A stretch of DNA of 64,000 nucleotides from Leptospira brenneri (lineage in GTDB: Bacteria; Spirochaetota; Leptospiria; Leptospirales; Leptospiraceae), in NCBI RefSeq assembly GCF_002812125.1, contig NZ_NPDQ01000001.1, positions 372,001-436,000 on the forward strand. Direction: 5' to 3'. The translations under genes and the position numbers were made by a program. Positions 46,646-56,170 of the stretch are shown piece by piece; the stretch's first letter is position 1; each line of letters starts with the position of its first letter. The notes beneath the pieces were generated by a model. It was not told where the DNA came from. It made no database searches and saw nothing but the letters and a program-made list of their open reading frames with translations.

Positions 46646-46699
46646 AGTATCCCCGCCCGAATGAGGGAGGGGAACTAGACCCGCCTCCCAATGTGTTCC
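46646..46699 (+). repeat. GC-rich hairpin repeat, copy 2
   Basis: The 54-base unit repeats 38253-38307 with only a few changes. CCCCGCCC (46651-46658) and GGGAGGGG (46665-46672) pair around a 6-base loop GAATGA, whereas copy 1 has GATTTGA; the following 21 bases are identical. Upstream sequence (TTTGG...GGTACAG) is also partly shared. Located in the noncoding region between arsR and the ankyrin gene. Confidence 0.85.
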
Positions 46700-46938
46700 T
46701 TCTATCACACTTTCTCAAGTTTCACCAGCACATCCGCCTTTCCCTAAAAAATTCACACCGAAAGTTCGTAGTTTCACAAAGGAATGAAGTTTAAAGACTA
46801 AGTAATTATTTGATTCTTAACCCTGTCATGGTGAGCCTAATTCGTTAGTTGCGCCACCGGTCAGAAATTTGTTCTACAAGGAAATATGGAATTTAAAACA
46901 TTTGATGTTACCGGTAAATCATCCTAGAACGACAGATT
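46700..46938. other. Noncoding stretch between repeat copy 2 and the ankyrin-TonB gene
   Basis: Along with 46595-46645 this makes a gap of about 340 bases between genes. It contains GTGAGCCTAATTCGTTAGTTGCGCCACC-like short GC-rich text around 46830-46858 with complementary ends (GGTG with CACC). No convincing promoter, terminator or RNA gene was recognised. Confidence 0.4.
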
Positions 46939-47673
46939 ATGCTAAAAAATATGGTCAAGTTTTTATTAATCCTTCTGTTTCTATCTTCTGGATGCACATT
47001 ACAGAAAAAAAGTAAAACTATTCAAGTTGAATTACTAACTAATGCAGCCGATCTCGGAAATATTGAAATCTTAAAAAATGAACTACGCCTTGATCCCGAT
47101 ATCATAGATATGAAAAATGAATTTGGATTCACTGCTCTGATGGTTGCTGCACAAACAGGAAATCTTGAAATAGCAAAGGAGCTCATTCAAAGAAAAGCTA
47201 ATTTGAATTTAGTTTCCAATAATAATTTAAATTCGCTTTTATATGCTGCACTTTATGGACACAAAGACATTTTGAATCTCCTTATTGAAAATAATGCGAT
47301 TGATAACTTAAAAGTGAACGAACGAAATGCTCTAAGCTTATATACGTATCTATACGAAACTGATTCAGATTCTACAAATGATAATTACGAAGATTATGTC
47401 ATAGCAGATACACCACCAATCCCCGTTATTGAAATTAACGTTAAAAAATTTCATCCTGAAGTGGGAAAATGGCCAAGAACTAATAAGGTTGTTGTTCTTT
47501 ATGTGGAAATTAATGAAAAAGGAATTCTAAAGTCGGCGAAAGTTGTCTCTGGATCTGATCCAATTTATAACAATCCTGCCTTAGAAATTATAAAGAGAAT
47601 CAGATTTCTACCTGCATACAATAATGGTGTTGCCGTAAAAGCAAGGTATAGATTTCCAATTCTATTTGATTGA
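46939..47673 (+). CDS. Lipoprotein with ankyrin repeats and TonB-type C-terminal domain
   Basis: The 244-residue product has a lipoprotein signal (LLFLSSGC), three ankyrin-like repeats (about 32-120; the strings GFTALMVAAQTGNLEIAKELI and LYAALYGHKDILNLLIEN) and a TonB C-terminal-like domain (about 150-244; VVLYVEINEKGILKSAKVVSGSD and RIRFLPA). TonB domains normally contact outer-membrane transporters. A lipid-anchored ankyrin-TonB fusion suggests a periplasmic adaptor rather than an energy transducer, since no ExbD-binding membrane helix is present. An alternative start is ATG 46951. Confidence 0.82.
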   Translation: MLKNMVKFLLILLFLSSGCTLQKKSKTIQVELLTNAADLGNIEILKNELRLDPDIIDMKNEFGFTALMVAAQTGNLEIAKELIQRKANLNLVSNNNLNSLLYAALYGHKDILNLLIENNAIDNLKVNERNALSLYTYLYETDSDSTNDNYEDYVIADTPPIPVIEINVKKFHPEVGKWPRTNKVVVLYVEINEKGILKSAKVVSGSDPIYNNPALEIIKRIRFLPAYNNGVAVKARYRFPILFD

Positions 47674-47732
47674 TTTTCTCTGTAAAGAAGATTTGTATAA
47701 CAGCTGTTAGTCCGATGATTCTTGGCGGGTAG

Positions 47733-48074
47733 TTATTCTTCTTCTTCTTCTGCTACTGCATCATCTGCAACAACTAAGTGACTGTATTTTTCTGGTTGGT
47801 TCGATTTTAAATAAAATTCTAAAATGGTTTCCACATCGGCTTCGGTTTTCATGGCAAACCATTTCCCCTCGGGGTAAGATACTTGGATGGGACCAAGTTC
47901 ACAACGATCCAAACAACCAGATTTTTGGACTCTGAATTTATATTGGATTCCGGCCTTTGCTGCTTTTTGTTTGAGAAGTTTTAGAAGTTCGATAGAACCT
48001 TGATTCCCGCAAGACACCCGTTCGCCGGGTGCCCTTTGGTTTTCGCAGACAAAAACATGTTTTTCGTAAAACAT
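47733..48074 (-). CDS. Thioredoxin-like [2Fe-2S] ferredoxin
   Basis: The 113-residue protein has four Cys in the thioredoxin-like ferredoxin pattern: Cys10 and Cys22 (CENQ...SC) and Cys54 and Cys58 (SGCLDRC). Such proteins hold one [2Fe-2S] cluster and shuttle electrons. A Glu-rich tail ends the protein. It lies 24 bases downstream of gcvP and so probably belongs to the same transcript as the glycine cleavage genes. Confidence 0.9.
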   Translation of the reverse strand: MFYEKHVFVCENQRAPGERVSCGNQGSIELLKLLKQKAAKAGIQYKFRVQKSGCLDRCELGPIQVSYPEGKWFAMKTEADVETILEFYLKSNQPEKYSHLVVADDAVAEEEEE

Positions 48075-48098
48075 TTGTTTTTCTTTTCCTTAAATTTT

Positions 48099-51011
48099 CT
48101 AAACGGCGTAGTCTTCCATGGGAATACAAGAACAAACTAGGTTACGATCTCCGTACACATTGTCCACGCGACCTACACTTGGCCAGAACTTACGTGTGCG
48201 TAACCAAGGAAGAGGGTAAGCTGCTCGTTCTCTTGGATAAGAATGGTTCCAAGAGTCGCTGATGACCATGTCTGCCGTGTGCGGAGAATTTTTAAGAGGA
48301 TTGTCTTCTTTGGAAAGAACTCCCGACTCGATATCTTTGATTTCACCGGCAATGGCTAACATGGAATCAATGAATCTGTCGAGTTCTTCTTTCGATTCAG
48401 ATTCTGTTGGTTCGACCATTAGAGTTCCTGGAACAGGAAAAGACATGGTGGGTGAATGGAAACCGTAGTCAATCAGACGTTTGGCGATATCTTCCACTTC
48501 CACAGCGCTACCTTTTTTGAATCCACGCATATCCAAAATACATTCGTGAGCCACAAGGCCTTTGTTACCGCGATATAAAACCGGAAATGAAGATTCTAAT
48601 TTTTTAGCGATATAGTTGGCATTGAGGATTGCAATCTTAGTTGCAAATTGTAATCCTTCAAATCCAAGCATTGCAATGTAAGCCCAAGAGATCACAATGA
48701 TAGATGCGGATCCCCAAGGAGCAGCAGATACCGCCCATTGGCTGTTATTCGATCCATTTTCCACAAGGCTATGTCCTGGAAGGAAAGGTGCTAAGTGTTC
48801 GGCAACTCCAATTGGCCCAACACCAGGCCCACCACCACCGTGAGGGATACAAAAAGTTTTATGAAGGTTTAAATGGCAAACATCTGCACCAATATCACCA
48901 GGTCTAGTGAGTCCGACCTGTGCGTTCATATTGGCTCCATCCATATACACTTGCCCACCATTATCATGAATGGTTTGGCAAATTTCTTTGATGGATGCTT
49001 CGAACACACCGTGAGTGGAAGGATAGGTTACCATAAGGGCACCTAAACTACTTTTGTATTCGATTGCTTTTTTCTTAAGATCATCTACATCAATGTTACC
49101 ATTGGAATCACAATTCACAGGAACCACTTTGAATCCAGCCATCACTGCGGATGCAGGATTGGTTCCGTGTGCAGAAATAGGAATGAGACAAATGTCTCTA
49201 TGCATATCGTTACGACTTTGGTGGTAGTTACGAATTGCAAGTAAACCTGCATACTCGCCTTGCGAACCAGCGTTAGGTTGGAGAGATACTTCCGCAAATC
49301 CAGTGATTTCACAAAGCCATTTTTCTAATTGGCTAAAAAGAGTTCTGTATCCTTCCGTTTGATTTTCTGGAACAAATGGATGGATATTCGATAATTCCGG
49401 CCAAGTCACAGGATACATTTCCGTAGACGCATTGAGTTTCATGGTACAAGACCCAAGAGCAATCATAGAAGTGGTAAGTGATAAATCTTTGGATTCGAGT
49501 CTACGAATGTATCGTAACATCTCTGTTTCTGTATGGAAACTATTAAAGACAGGATGAGTTAGATATTGGGATTTTCTTTCCAACAATTCAGGGATTTTCC
49601 ATTCCTCTTTTTTGGTTAGATCTTCTAATTCAAAATGGAGGGATTTGTTTTCGTTAAATATTTCCAAAAGGTCTTTGATATCTTTTAGATTTGTTGTTTC
49701 ATCTAAAGAGATGCTGATCACGTGACCAGAAACCTGTCTGATATTGATTTCTCTTTCTTCCGCATAGTGGATGATCTCTGCAGAAGAAATTTTAGAAAGT
49801 TCCACACGAATGGTATCAAAGTAGGGATTGGAAATGATTTTGTATCCAAGTTTTTCAAGACCAGTGGCAAGGATCGTTGTCATACGATGGACTCGTGATG
49901 CAATTTGTTTTAAACCTTTAGGCCCGTGGTAAACGGCATACATAGAAGATAATACAGCAAGTAAAACTTGTGCTGTACAAATGTTAGAAGTCGCTTTGTC
50001 TCGACGGATGTGTTGTTCTCGTGTTTGGAGGCTTAGGCGGTAACCAGGTTTTCCTTGAGAGTCTTTTGAAACTCCAATGAGACGACCAGGCATATTTCGT
50101 TTGTATTCTTCTTTGGTGGCAAAGTATCCTGCATGGGGCCCACCAAATCCGAGTGGCAATCCAAATCGTTGTGTACTTCCTACAACAACATCTGCATTCA
50201 TTTCACCAGGAGCTTTCAAAATGGTAAGTGCTAAAAGATCAGCAGCGACAACAGTTTTCGCGCCCACCTTGTGCAAACTTTCAATAAATTCACTGAAGTC
50301 GTAAATGGTTCCATCAGTAGACGGGTATTGGACAATGGCTCCAAAAAAATCATTAGAAGGAACCATCTTTTTAAAAGATCCAACAACAATGTTGATCCCA
50401 AGTGGAATCGCACGAGTGCGGATCACATCTAAAGTTTGTGGATGCACCGATTGAGATACGAAAAATGATTTTCCTTGTGTATCCTCTTTTAAAGAGAAAA
50501 GCATATTCATCGCTTCCGCGGCTGCTGTTCCTTCATCAAGTAGAGAAGCGTTGGCAATCTCCATCCCAGTGAGATCAGTGATCATGGTTTGGAAGTTGAT
50601 GAGAGCTTCCATTCGGCCTTGTGCAATTTCTGCTTGGTATGGAGTGTAAGCAGTGTACCAACCTGGATTTTCTAAAATATTTCTTTGGATCACAGCGGGA
50701 GTGATACAAGAGTAATAACCTAAACCTAAGTACGACCTGTAGATTTTATTTTTAGAAACTATTTTCTTTAGTTCTTTCTGTAAAACAAATTCACCAACGG
50801 GACTTGGTAAATTGAGTTCCTTTCTTAAACGAATGTTTTCCGGAACTGCATCATTAATCAGATCATCCAATTCCTTATAGCCAATTGTGCTAAGCATCGA
50901 AGAAACTGTTTCATCTGTCACACCGACATGGCGACGGAGGAAGGTATCACTTGGTTCTAATGTTTCTTCGTAAGGGGAATGGAGAGGTGATGTAGGTTTT
51001 ACAGAACTCAC
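48099..51011 (-). CDS. gcvP: Glycine dehydrogenase (decarboxylating), P protein
   Basis: The P protein decarboxylates glycine with pyridoxal phosphate and passes the aminomethyl group to GcvH. The 970-residue length is that of the single-chain form. The N-terminal half begins around [11 protein letters not shown], and the C-terminal half carries the PLP lysine in [16 protein letters not shown]. Third gene of gcvT-gcvH-gcvP, 16 bases after gcvH. The pathway feeds one-carbon units to tetrahydrofolate. Confidence 0.97.
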   Translation of the reverse strand: MSSVKPTSPLHSPYEETLEPSDTFLRRHVGVTDETVSSMLSTIGYKELDDLINDAVPENIRLRKELNLPSPVGEFVLQKELKKIVSKNKIYRSYLGLGYYSCITPAVIQRNILENPGWYTAYTPYQAEIAQGRMEALINFQTMITDLTGMEIANASLLDEGTAAAEAMNMLFSLKEDTQGKSFFVSQSVHPQTLDVIRTRAIPLGINIVVGSFKKMVPSNDFFGAIVQYPSTDGTIYDFSEFIESLHKVGAKTVVAADLLALTILKAPGEMNADVVVGSTQRFGLPLGFGGPHAGYFATKEEYKRNMPGRLIGVSKDSQGKPGYRLSLQTREQHIRRDKATSNICTAQVLLAVLSSMYAVYHGPKGLKQIASRVHRMTTILATGLEKLGYKIISNPYFDTIRVELSKISSAEIIHYAEEREINIRQVSGHVISISLDETTNLKDIKDLLEIFNENKSLHFELEDLTKKEEWKIPELLERKSQYLTHPVFNSFHTETEMLRYIRRLESKDLSLTTSMIALGSCTMKLNASTEMYPVTWPELSNIHPFVPENQTEGYRTLFSQLEKWLCEITGFAEVSLQPNAGSQGEYAGLLAIRNYHQSRNDMHRDICLIPISAHGTNPASAVMAGFKVVPVNCDSNGNIDVDDLKKKAIEYKSSLGALMVTYPSTHGVFEASIKEICQTIHDNGGQVYMDGANMNAQVGLTRPGDIGADVCHLNLHKTFCIPHGGGGPGVGPIGVAEHLAPFLPGHSLVENGSNNSQWAVSAAPWGSASIIVISWAYIAMLGFEGLQFATKIAILNANYIAKKLESSFPVLYRGNKGLVAHECILDMRGFKKGSAVEVEDIAKRLIDYGFHSPTMSFPVPGTLMVEPTESESKEELDRFIDSMLAIAGEIKDIESGVLSKEDNPLKNSPHTADMVISDSWNHSYPRERAAYPLPWLRTRKFWPSVGRVDNVYGDRNLVCSCIPMEDYAV

Positions 51012-51027
51012 TTTAGAAAAACTCCTA

Positions 51028-51420
51028 TTAATCTAATTTAGATACGTATTCTTTATATTGTGCTGCTGACAGTAGGCTTCCGAGTTCGGAAGTTTGGATG
51101 TTTTTTAATTTTACCATCCAAGTATCAAACGGTTCTGCATTCACTGCTCCGGGATTAGAACCAAGGTTTGCATTTGTTTCTACTACTTCGCCAGAAATGG
51201 GAGAATATAAATCTTCTGCCGCTTTTACTGATTCAATGGTTCCCAGACTGTCTTTGGCTTTGATTTGTTTTCCTGGTTTTGGTAAGTCGATGAAAACGAT
51301 ATCACCAAGTGCATTTTGTGCAAAGTCAGTGATTCCAATGAGAGCCACATCACCTTCTACTTTGACCCATTCATGTTTTTCGGTATAATAATATCCTTCT
51401 TTTGCTTGTGTATCTGCCAT
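51028..51420 (-). CDS. gcvH: Glycine cleavage system H protein
   Basis: GcvH carries lipoate that shuttles the aminomethyl group between P, T and L proteins. The 130-residue protein has the lipoyl lysine Lys66 in [15 protein letters not shown] and the flanking EHEWVK and SGEVVETN strings. It lies 29 bases after gcvT and 16 before gcvP. No L protein gene is in the window; L is usually shared with other complexes. Confidence 0.97.
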   Translation of the reverse strand: MADTQAKEGYYYTEKHEWVKVEGDVALIGITDFAQNALGDIVFIDLPKPGKQIKAKDSLGTIESVKAAEDLYSPISGEVVETNANLGSNPGAVNAEPFDTWMVKLKNIQTSELGSLLSAAQYKEYVSKLD

Positions 51421-51449
51421 GATTTTTCCTCTTCGATTCTACTCTCGGT

Positions 51450-52592
51450 TTAACGATTGTTTCGGACACTGCCCTTTACGAAGGCTCCAGTCTCTACTTT
51501 TGCCAATTTCTTCTGCCCACGAATCTCCACAAATACTTCCGTTTGGTTTTTGGTGAAATCGGTGTCGAGAATGGCAAGTCCCAGGGATTCTTTGCGACTG
51601 GGGGAGTGGGTTCCTGAGGTGGATTTGCCAATTTCTTTCCCATCGCTAGAAAAAATTGGGAAATTTTCTCGCAAAACACCCGGTTCCATAAGGCGGATTC
51701 CTACAATTTTACGTTTCGAACCATTCTTTTTGTCCGCAATGATTCGCGAGTAACCCAAATAAGGTGAAGGTTTTTCTTTGACGATAAAATTGATTCCCGA
51801 TTCTACAGGTGTCCATTCTGCATTCAGTTCATGGCCGTAAAGAGGGTATTTTGCCTCGAGCCGGAGTGTGTCACGGGCTCCAAGGCCTACGGGAACCAGA
51901 CCAAAATCCTTTCCGATTTCTAATAAATCTTTCCAAAGAGTGAGTCCGAGTGTATTGGAAGTATAAATTTCAAATCCATCCTCTCCCGTATAACCAGTAC
52001 GAGACACGATGATGGTTTCTCCTTTCCAATTCATTTCTTCAAAATGATAATAAAGGATAGAACTTAGATCTTTCCCAAGGTATTTTGCAAAGATTTCGTC
52101 TGCTTTGGGGCCTTGTAATGCAATTTGGTGCCAGTTTTTACTATCATCAACGACAGTTACGTTCCCTTTTTTATATGTTTCTAAATGTTTCGCAACAGCA
52201 GGGTAATTGGATGCATTGGAACAAATCATATACTTCGAATCATTAAATTTATAAACAGTGATGTCATCGACTAGTCCACCGGCCTCGTTCACCACTGCAT
52301 TGTACTGCACTTGGCCCGGTTTCATACCAGTAATGGTATTACATGTCACTGATTCTAAAAACGAAAGAACATCTTCTTCTTTTCCTGTGACAAAGATTTC
52401 ACCCATATGAGAAACATCAAAGAGTCCAGCTGTGGCTCTTGTAGCTAAATGTTCTTGGATGATTCCCGTATATTGTACGGGCATGTCCCATCCGCCGAAA
52501 GGAACCATCTTGGCTCCCATTTCTTTATGGATTGTATGTAAAGGTGTTTGTTTTAGTTCCACGGCACTCTCTCGTTCAGACTCTGGAACCAT
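51450..52592 (-). CDS. gcvT: Glycine cleavage system aminomethyltransferase (T protein)
   Basis: GcvT releases ammonia from the aminomethyl intermediate and makes methylene-tetrahydrofolate. The 380-residue product has [30 protein letters not shown] and [12 protein letters not shown], the expected T-protein landmarks. It heads the gcv operon and is divergent, by 47 bases, from the oxidoreductase gene. No glycine riboswitch was recognised in that short gap. Confidence 0.97.
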   Translation of the reverse strand: MVPESERESAVELKQTPLHTIHKEMGAKMVPFGGWDMPVQYTGIIQEHLATRATAGLFDVSHMGEIFVTGKEEDVLSFLESVTCNTITGMKPGQVQYNAVVNEAGGLVDDITVYKFNDSKYMICSNASNYPAVAKHLETYKKGNVTVVDDSKNWHQIALQGPKADEIFAKYLGKDLSSILYYHFEEMNWKGETIIVSRTGYTGEDGFEIYTSNTLGLTLWKDLLEIGKDFGLVPVGLGARDTLRLEAKYPLYGHELNAEWTPVESGINFIVKEKPSPYLGYSRIIADKKNGSKRKIVGIRLMEPGVLRENFPIFSSDGKEIGKSTSGTHSPSRKESLGLAILDTDFTKNQTEVFVEIRGQKKLAKVETGAFVKGSVRNNR

Positions 52593-52639
52593 GGAAAAAT
52601 GGTTTCATCGTTATGGAATAGAATTTTTTTTAAGATATT

Positions 52640-53659
52640 ATGTTAAGAGAAGTCTATCGCATCGAAAAAACGGGATCTATCGATCAACTGCAAAGAAAAT
52701 CAGAACCATTATCTGAACCAGAGGGTGATGAAGTGACCATTGAAGTGAAAGCCATTGGTCTTAACTTTGCTGATATATTTTCGATTTATGGTTTGTATTC
52801 CGCAACTCCTAAGGAAAGTTTCATTCCTGGTCTGGAATTTGCGGGAAAAATCGTAAAAATAGGCCAAAAAGTTAAGGATTTTCAAGTCGGCGACTCAGTG
52901 TTTGGTGTGACTCGGTTCGGGGCATACGCAACTCATCTTAACATCTCGGAAAAAACTGTGTTTCCACTTCCGAAGGGTTGGTCCATGCAAGATGGTGCTG
53001 CTTTTGTTGTGCAAGCACTCACTGCATACTATGCTCTTGTTCCACTTGGACAAGTGAAAGAAGGAGATCATGTTCTGATTCATAGTGCTGCCGGTGGAGT
53101 GGGAATCATGGCAGGTCATATCGCAAAGAAAAAAAAAGCAATCATCATCGGTCTTGTAGGTGATTCCGTTAAGTTTTCTATCTTAAAAGAGGTTGGTTAT
53201 GATTATTTTCTCATTAGATCTCCTAAGTTTAAACAAGAGATGAGGAAAATTTTATCAGGACATCCCTTAAAAATAGTTTTAGAATGTTTAGGTGGTCGTT
53301 ATTTTTACGACAGTTATGATCTCTTAGCACCTATGGGAAGGCTTGTTACCTATGGTAGTGCGAACTTCACACCATCACATTCATTCCGAAATTGGTTTTC
53401 TATCGCGTATTCTTACCTCAGAAGACCAAAAATTGATCCATTATCGATGATTTCAGACAATAAATCGGTGATGGGATTCAATTTAATATGGTTGTGGAAT
53501 GAAATTGATGAATTAAGAAAACATTTTTCCGATTTAATGATCTTATCACTACCAAAACAAACGATTGGGCATGAGTTTACGTTTGATTCGATGCATGATG
53601 CACTCCGTACATTTCAATCGGGACAAACAATTGGTAAGATCGTCATCACAGTTCCGTAG
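52640..53659 (+). CDS. Zinc-type alcohol dehydrogenase-like oxidoreductase (quinone reductase/VAT-1 type)
   Basis: The 339-residue protein has the MDR fold: LNFADIFSIYGLY, PGLEFAGKI, the Rossmann glycine motif AAGGVGIMAGHIA, and the end FDSMHDALRTFQSG. The zinc ligands of true alcohol dehydrogenases are absent, which suits the NADPH-dependent quinone oxidoreductase/VAT-1 branch. Divergent from gcvT; the 47-base gap should contain both promoters. Substrate unknown. Confidence 0.88.
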   Translation: MLREVYRIEKTGSIDQLQRKSEPLSEPEGDEVTIEVKAIGLNFADIFSIYGLYSATPKESFIPGLEFAGKIVKIGQKVKDFQVGDSVFGVTRFGAYATHLNISEKTVFPLPKGWSMQDGAAFVVQALTAYYALVPLGQVKEGDHVLIHSAAGGVGIMAGHIAKKKKAIIIGLVGDSVKFSILKEVGYDYFLIRSPKFKQEMRKILSGHPLKIVLECLGGRYFYDSYDLLAPMGRLVTYGSANFTPSHSFRNWFSIAYSYLRRPKIDPLSMISDNKSVMGFNLIWLWNEIDELRKHFSDLMILSLPKQTIGHEFTFDSMHDALRTFQSGQTIGKIVITVP

Positions 53660-53717
53660 AATGTGTATTAGTCTGTTTTTTAATTTGAATAAAAATTCAT
53701 GCAAAAAATAAAATTTC

Positions 53718-53746
53718 TTTACATTAAAATTGATATGATTTAATTA
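53718..53746 (+). promoter_or_regulatory. Candidate vegetative promoter for the small Lys/Ala protein
   Basis: TTTACA (53718-53723), a 17-base spacer and TAATTA (53741-53746) lie 72 bases before the small gene's ATG. The match is moderate. Confidence 0.4.
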
Positions 53747-53817
53747 TGTCGTATCAATTCACTCTCTGTTTGCCAAGGACAGCCGTGTTTTGAAATCAAA
53801 AGATAAGGACGATCACA

Positions 53818-53892
53818 ATGGTTGCTAAAAAGAAAGCCGCAAAAAAGAAAGCAGCGAAGAAAAAAGCTGCAAAGAAAAAATCTAAGAAATAA
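53818..53892 (+). CDS. 24-residue Lys/Ala-rich basic protein
   Basis: ATG at 53818 follows AAGGA at 8 bases. The product is made of four KKK blocks separated by AA and ends SKK, with 14 Lys and 7 Ala in 24 residues. This looks like the C-terminal tail of histone H1 or of some HU proteins and should bind nucleic acid or the ribosome. A promoter-like sequence lies upstream and a strong terminator hairpin downstream, so it is its own transcription unit. The small size makes function unproven. Confidence 0.75.
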   Translation: MVAKKKAAKKKAAKKKAAKKKSKK

Positions 53893-53938
53893 CTTAGATT
53901 CGATTCTTCCTTCGAAACTCTCGAAGTAAGATTGTGTG

Positions 53939-53963
53939 AACCCGCAAAACCTGCGGGTTTTTT
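53939..53963 (+). terminator. Intrinsic terminator after the small Lys/Ala gene
   Basis: AACCCGCA (53939-53946), loop AAACC, TGCGGGTT (53952-53959) and a T-run reaching 53963 form a classic rho-independent terminator. It lies 47 bases after the small gene's stop. Confidence 0.9.
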
Positions 53964-53992
53964 CATTTATAGAGGGTTTTGTTCGATCAAAA

Positions 53993-54574
53993 TTAGGCAA
54001 TTGCCCTTGTAAAACCCCTTCTACTCATCAAAAATCCTGATTTTTTATCTGAATTGGCTCTTTCCATACCAATAAATTGGAAATGATCCTTCTTATTGAT
54101 CGAATCAAAGAGTGCTTTCATGAGCGATTCGATGTTCGGATGGATCACATTTTTATAACTTTTACGAGTATGATCCTTACCCCAAATTTCTAAATGGTCT
54201 GTATCGGGCATCTTGAGGATAAGAGAAGGGAGATCATAACGTTTCATCAGCACATTGCAGACTTCTTCGAAACCATACTCTGTGATGGAATTAAAATCAA
54301 AAAATACAAGTAGGTAGAGGATATTGGTTGGTTCCAATCGCCCGTTCTCATCAGAAATTTTCTGAATCCCATCTAAAACAACGTAGCGTAAATTCTTTGT
54401 TTGGATCCAAAGTTTTTGATCTTCGTGGCGTTTGAGGTTCACTTCTTCTGAAAACCGCTTCTGAAATACGGTAGAGAGGAAAAAACCGGAAGAATCTTGT
54501 CTTTCTTCAAGGATTCGTTCTAAAGAAAAGGGTTCAAACTCTAAATTGAAGTACTTTGTATACGTCTCTGCCAT
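53993..54574 (-). CDS. Hypothetical cytoplasmic protein
   Basis: The 193-residue protein has no signal peptide or membrane helix. It is rich in charged residues and Phe, with alternating helices and strands (YLLVFFDFNSITEYG, VLMKRYDLPSLI). No family is recognised. It lies 67 bases downstream of the SUFU-domain gene on the same strand and may belong to the same unit. Confidence 0.7.
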   Translation of the reverse strand: MAETYTKYFNLEFEPFSLERILEERQDSSGFFLSTVFQKRFSEEVNLKRHEDQKLWIQTKNLRYVVLDGIQKISDENGRLEPTNILYLLVFFDFNSITEYGFEEVCNVLMKRYDLPSLILKMPDTDHLEIWGKDHTRKSYKNVIHPNIESLMKALFDSINKKDHFQFIGMERANSDKKSGFLMSRRGFTRAIA

Positions 54575-54641
54575 ATCACTTAGAGTAACGGACAGATTTT
54601 AGAGTTTGAATCGGATTTTTTTAAAATTAAAACTTAGAAAA

Positions 54642-55784
54642 TTAGAATTCTAACATCCTTCGTTCGCTGTCGTGAGAAAAACTATATCCTTCTTTCTTCC
54701 AAGTTTCCCAAAATTTTGCAGAACCTTCTCGCATAAAACAAATTCTTTCTTCAGTTGCGATAGGAGTTAATAATAGAAAATTGGCTCGTTTTCCATTCTC
54801 TGTGATGAGGCCAGAGAGTTGTGGTAAAGATTCACTAGAACCTTGTTCTAATTCCTCTGTAACGTTGCGTAGAACGAACCAGTTGAAGTCTAGATAGAGT
54901 TGGTCAGGATCTTTTCTTGGATTTTGAATCGTATGAGAATGACCAAACCAAATTCCTGTATTCCAAGGAAATTTTACCATCTCACCGAGAACATGTTGGA
55001 TCCAAGTTTCTGATTTATCTTCTGCATCTTTTAAAAGTTGGATGGCAAAAACAAGTTCAATGCGAGAAAAGTTTTCGTATTCTTTGTGATAGAGTTCAAT
55101 CGAAGGTTGGTTTTGAACACTCATCCCAATGGTGGAAAAGATTTTAATCCCAGGAAATTCTTTGGGTAAAAAAGAGGCAATTCCAAGGGAAGGATACTTC
55201 CCTCCATCAGCAGACCAATACTTCTCATGTTTCCCAAGTTTTGATTCTAAAAAATCCAATCGAAGTTTCTGTGCTTTCTTCCAATGATCTTTTTCGGCAA
55301 CAGATTCCCAAAATTTACGATTGGCTTTCACTCGTTCGGCAATCACTCCATTTTCTGGATCACCAAGGGGAGAAGCTGTGGGAGCTTCTTCTTTTGCAAA
55401 CTTTGCATATCCGTGGATCCCTTTGATCCCAGACCAAGAAGGAAGATAGGCTTGCAACTCTTCATCAACAAACAATGCCACTCCATCACCTTCTTCAGAC
55501 CAAATAAAATGAATTTGGTCTTCTGTGAGTGAACTTTGTGCTTTTGTATCTGTAATTTCTGATTTGGTAAGAACCGGTGCAAATCCTGCATCAAAATCTT
55601 CATCCACTCGTGCATCGGGAGCATCGATCAAGTTTCTTACCCAAAGTGTTTTCATGGGCCACTCAGGGTTGTTATGTGATTGTAAGTAAAGGTAAATGGT
55701 TCTTCCATCATCTTCTAAAAATGCAGTAAAAGAACCGTAAGGATTTGCTTCTTGGTATAAAACTTTAGGGGTAATGGGATTCAT
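54642..55784 (-). CDS. SUFU (suppressor of fused) domain protein
   Basis: The 380-residue protein has a C-terminal half (about 195-378) with SUFU-type strings (KYPSLGIASFLPKEFPG, RIELVFAIQL, GIWFGHSHTI). Bacterial SUFU domains often act as immunity proteins to secreted toxins or as adaptors. The N-terminal half (about 1-150) is a separate acidic domain with DAPDARVDEDF and LFVDEELQAYLPSWSG and is not identified. It overlaps the small upstream gene as TAATG. No toxin gene is seen in the neighbourhood. Confidence 0.7.
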   Translation of the reverse strand: MNPITPKVLYQEANPYGSFTAFLEDDGRTIYLYLQSHNNPEWPMKTLWVRNLIDAPDARVDEDFDAGFAPVLTKSEITDTKAQSSLTEDQIHFIWSEEGDGVALFVDEELQAYLPSWSGIKGIHGYAKFAKEEAPTASPLGDPENGVIAERVKANRKFWESVAEKDHWKKAQKLRLDFLESKLGKHEKYWSADGGKYPSLGIASFLPKEFPGIKIFSTIGMSVQNQPSIELYHKEYENFSRIELVFAIQLLKDAEDKSETWIQHVLGEMVKFPWNTGIWFGHSHTIQNPRKDPDQLYLDFNWFVLRNVTEELEQGSSESLPQLSGLITENGKRANFLLLTPIATEERICFMREGSAKFWETWKKEGYSFSHDSERRMLEF

Positions 55785-56020
55785 TAAAATTTATGGGGAA
55801 CCACTTTCTCTTTAAATTTTGCAAGTAGTTTGGCAATGGTTTCATCCATTCCGATTTCGAAATAAATATCTGGATAATAACCGGATGCATTTCTCAGACC
55901 GATGAGTTCTGGTTCGTTCCACTTCCGGTAGCCTTTCAAAGAGTTCCAAACTTCTTCCGAAGGAGAACGGTTTTCCTTTTTAGCGTCGATGAAAGATTGA
56001 ATCGTGCGAGTTGGGGTCAT
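55784..56020 (-). CDS. Small protein upstream of the SUFU-domain gene
   Basis: The 78-residue protein is charged and helical, with the string GLRNASGYYPDIYFEIGMDE in the middle and no signal peptide. The stop shares its last base with the start of the SUFU-domain gene, so they are translated together. No family recognised; it may be an accessory subunit. Confidence 0.65.
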   Translation of the reverse strand: MTPTRTIQSFIDAKKENRSPSEEVWNSLKGYRKWNEPELIGLRNASGYYPDIYFEIGMDETIAKLLAKFKEKVVPHKF

Positions 56021-56068
56021 ACTATCGTATAGATTCTCTGGTCTGGAAGGGAAACCAACTAAAATTTT

Positions 56069-56086
56069 AGACTGTTACGTCAGTCT
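56069..56086. promoter_or_regulatory. Short inverted repeat between SUFU unit and alkB
   Basis: AGACTG (56069-56074) and CAGTCT (56081-56086) are perfect 6-base arms with a 6-base spacer, in the 150-base divergent gap. It might be an operator for either side, but a 6-base dyad can arise by chance. Confidence 0.3.
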
Positions 56087-56170
56087 GTGTGGAATTTCAT
56101 TGGATTTCTTTGGTGAGTGGGTGGAAAATTACAGTGACTTACTTTTTTCAGGCGACTTATCTCGAAATCC

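Noticed and set aside
38218..47709. Integron attC-like sites (GTTAGGC at 38219; GTTAGTT and GTTAGTC flanking the ankyrin-TonB gene)
   Set aside because: The core motif is imperfect, matching arms for a full attC hairpin are not found and no integrase is in the window.
52593..52639. Glycine riboswitch before gcvT
   Set aside because: The gap is only 47 bases and contains no tandem aptamer structure.
53740..54000. Opposite-strand reading across the small Lys/Ala gene
   Set aside because: It is a shadow of the AAG/AAA repeats and the terminator, giving a Phe/Leu/Cys-rich nonsense product.
54642..56020. Toxin-antitoxin pair
   Set aside because: Neither protein resembles known toxins or antitoxins apart from the SUFU domain, and the sizes do not fit.
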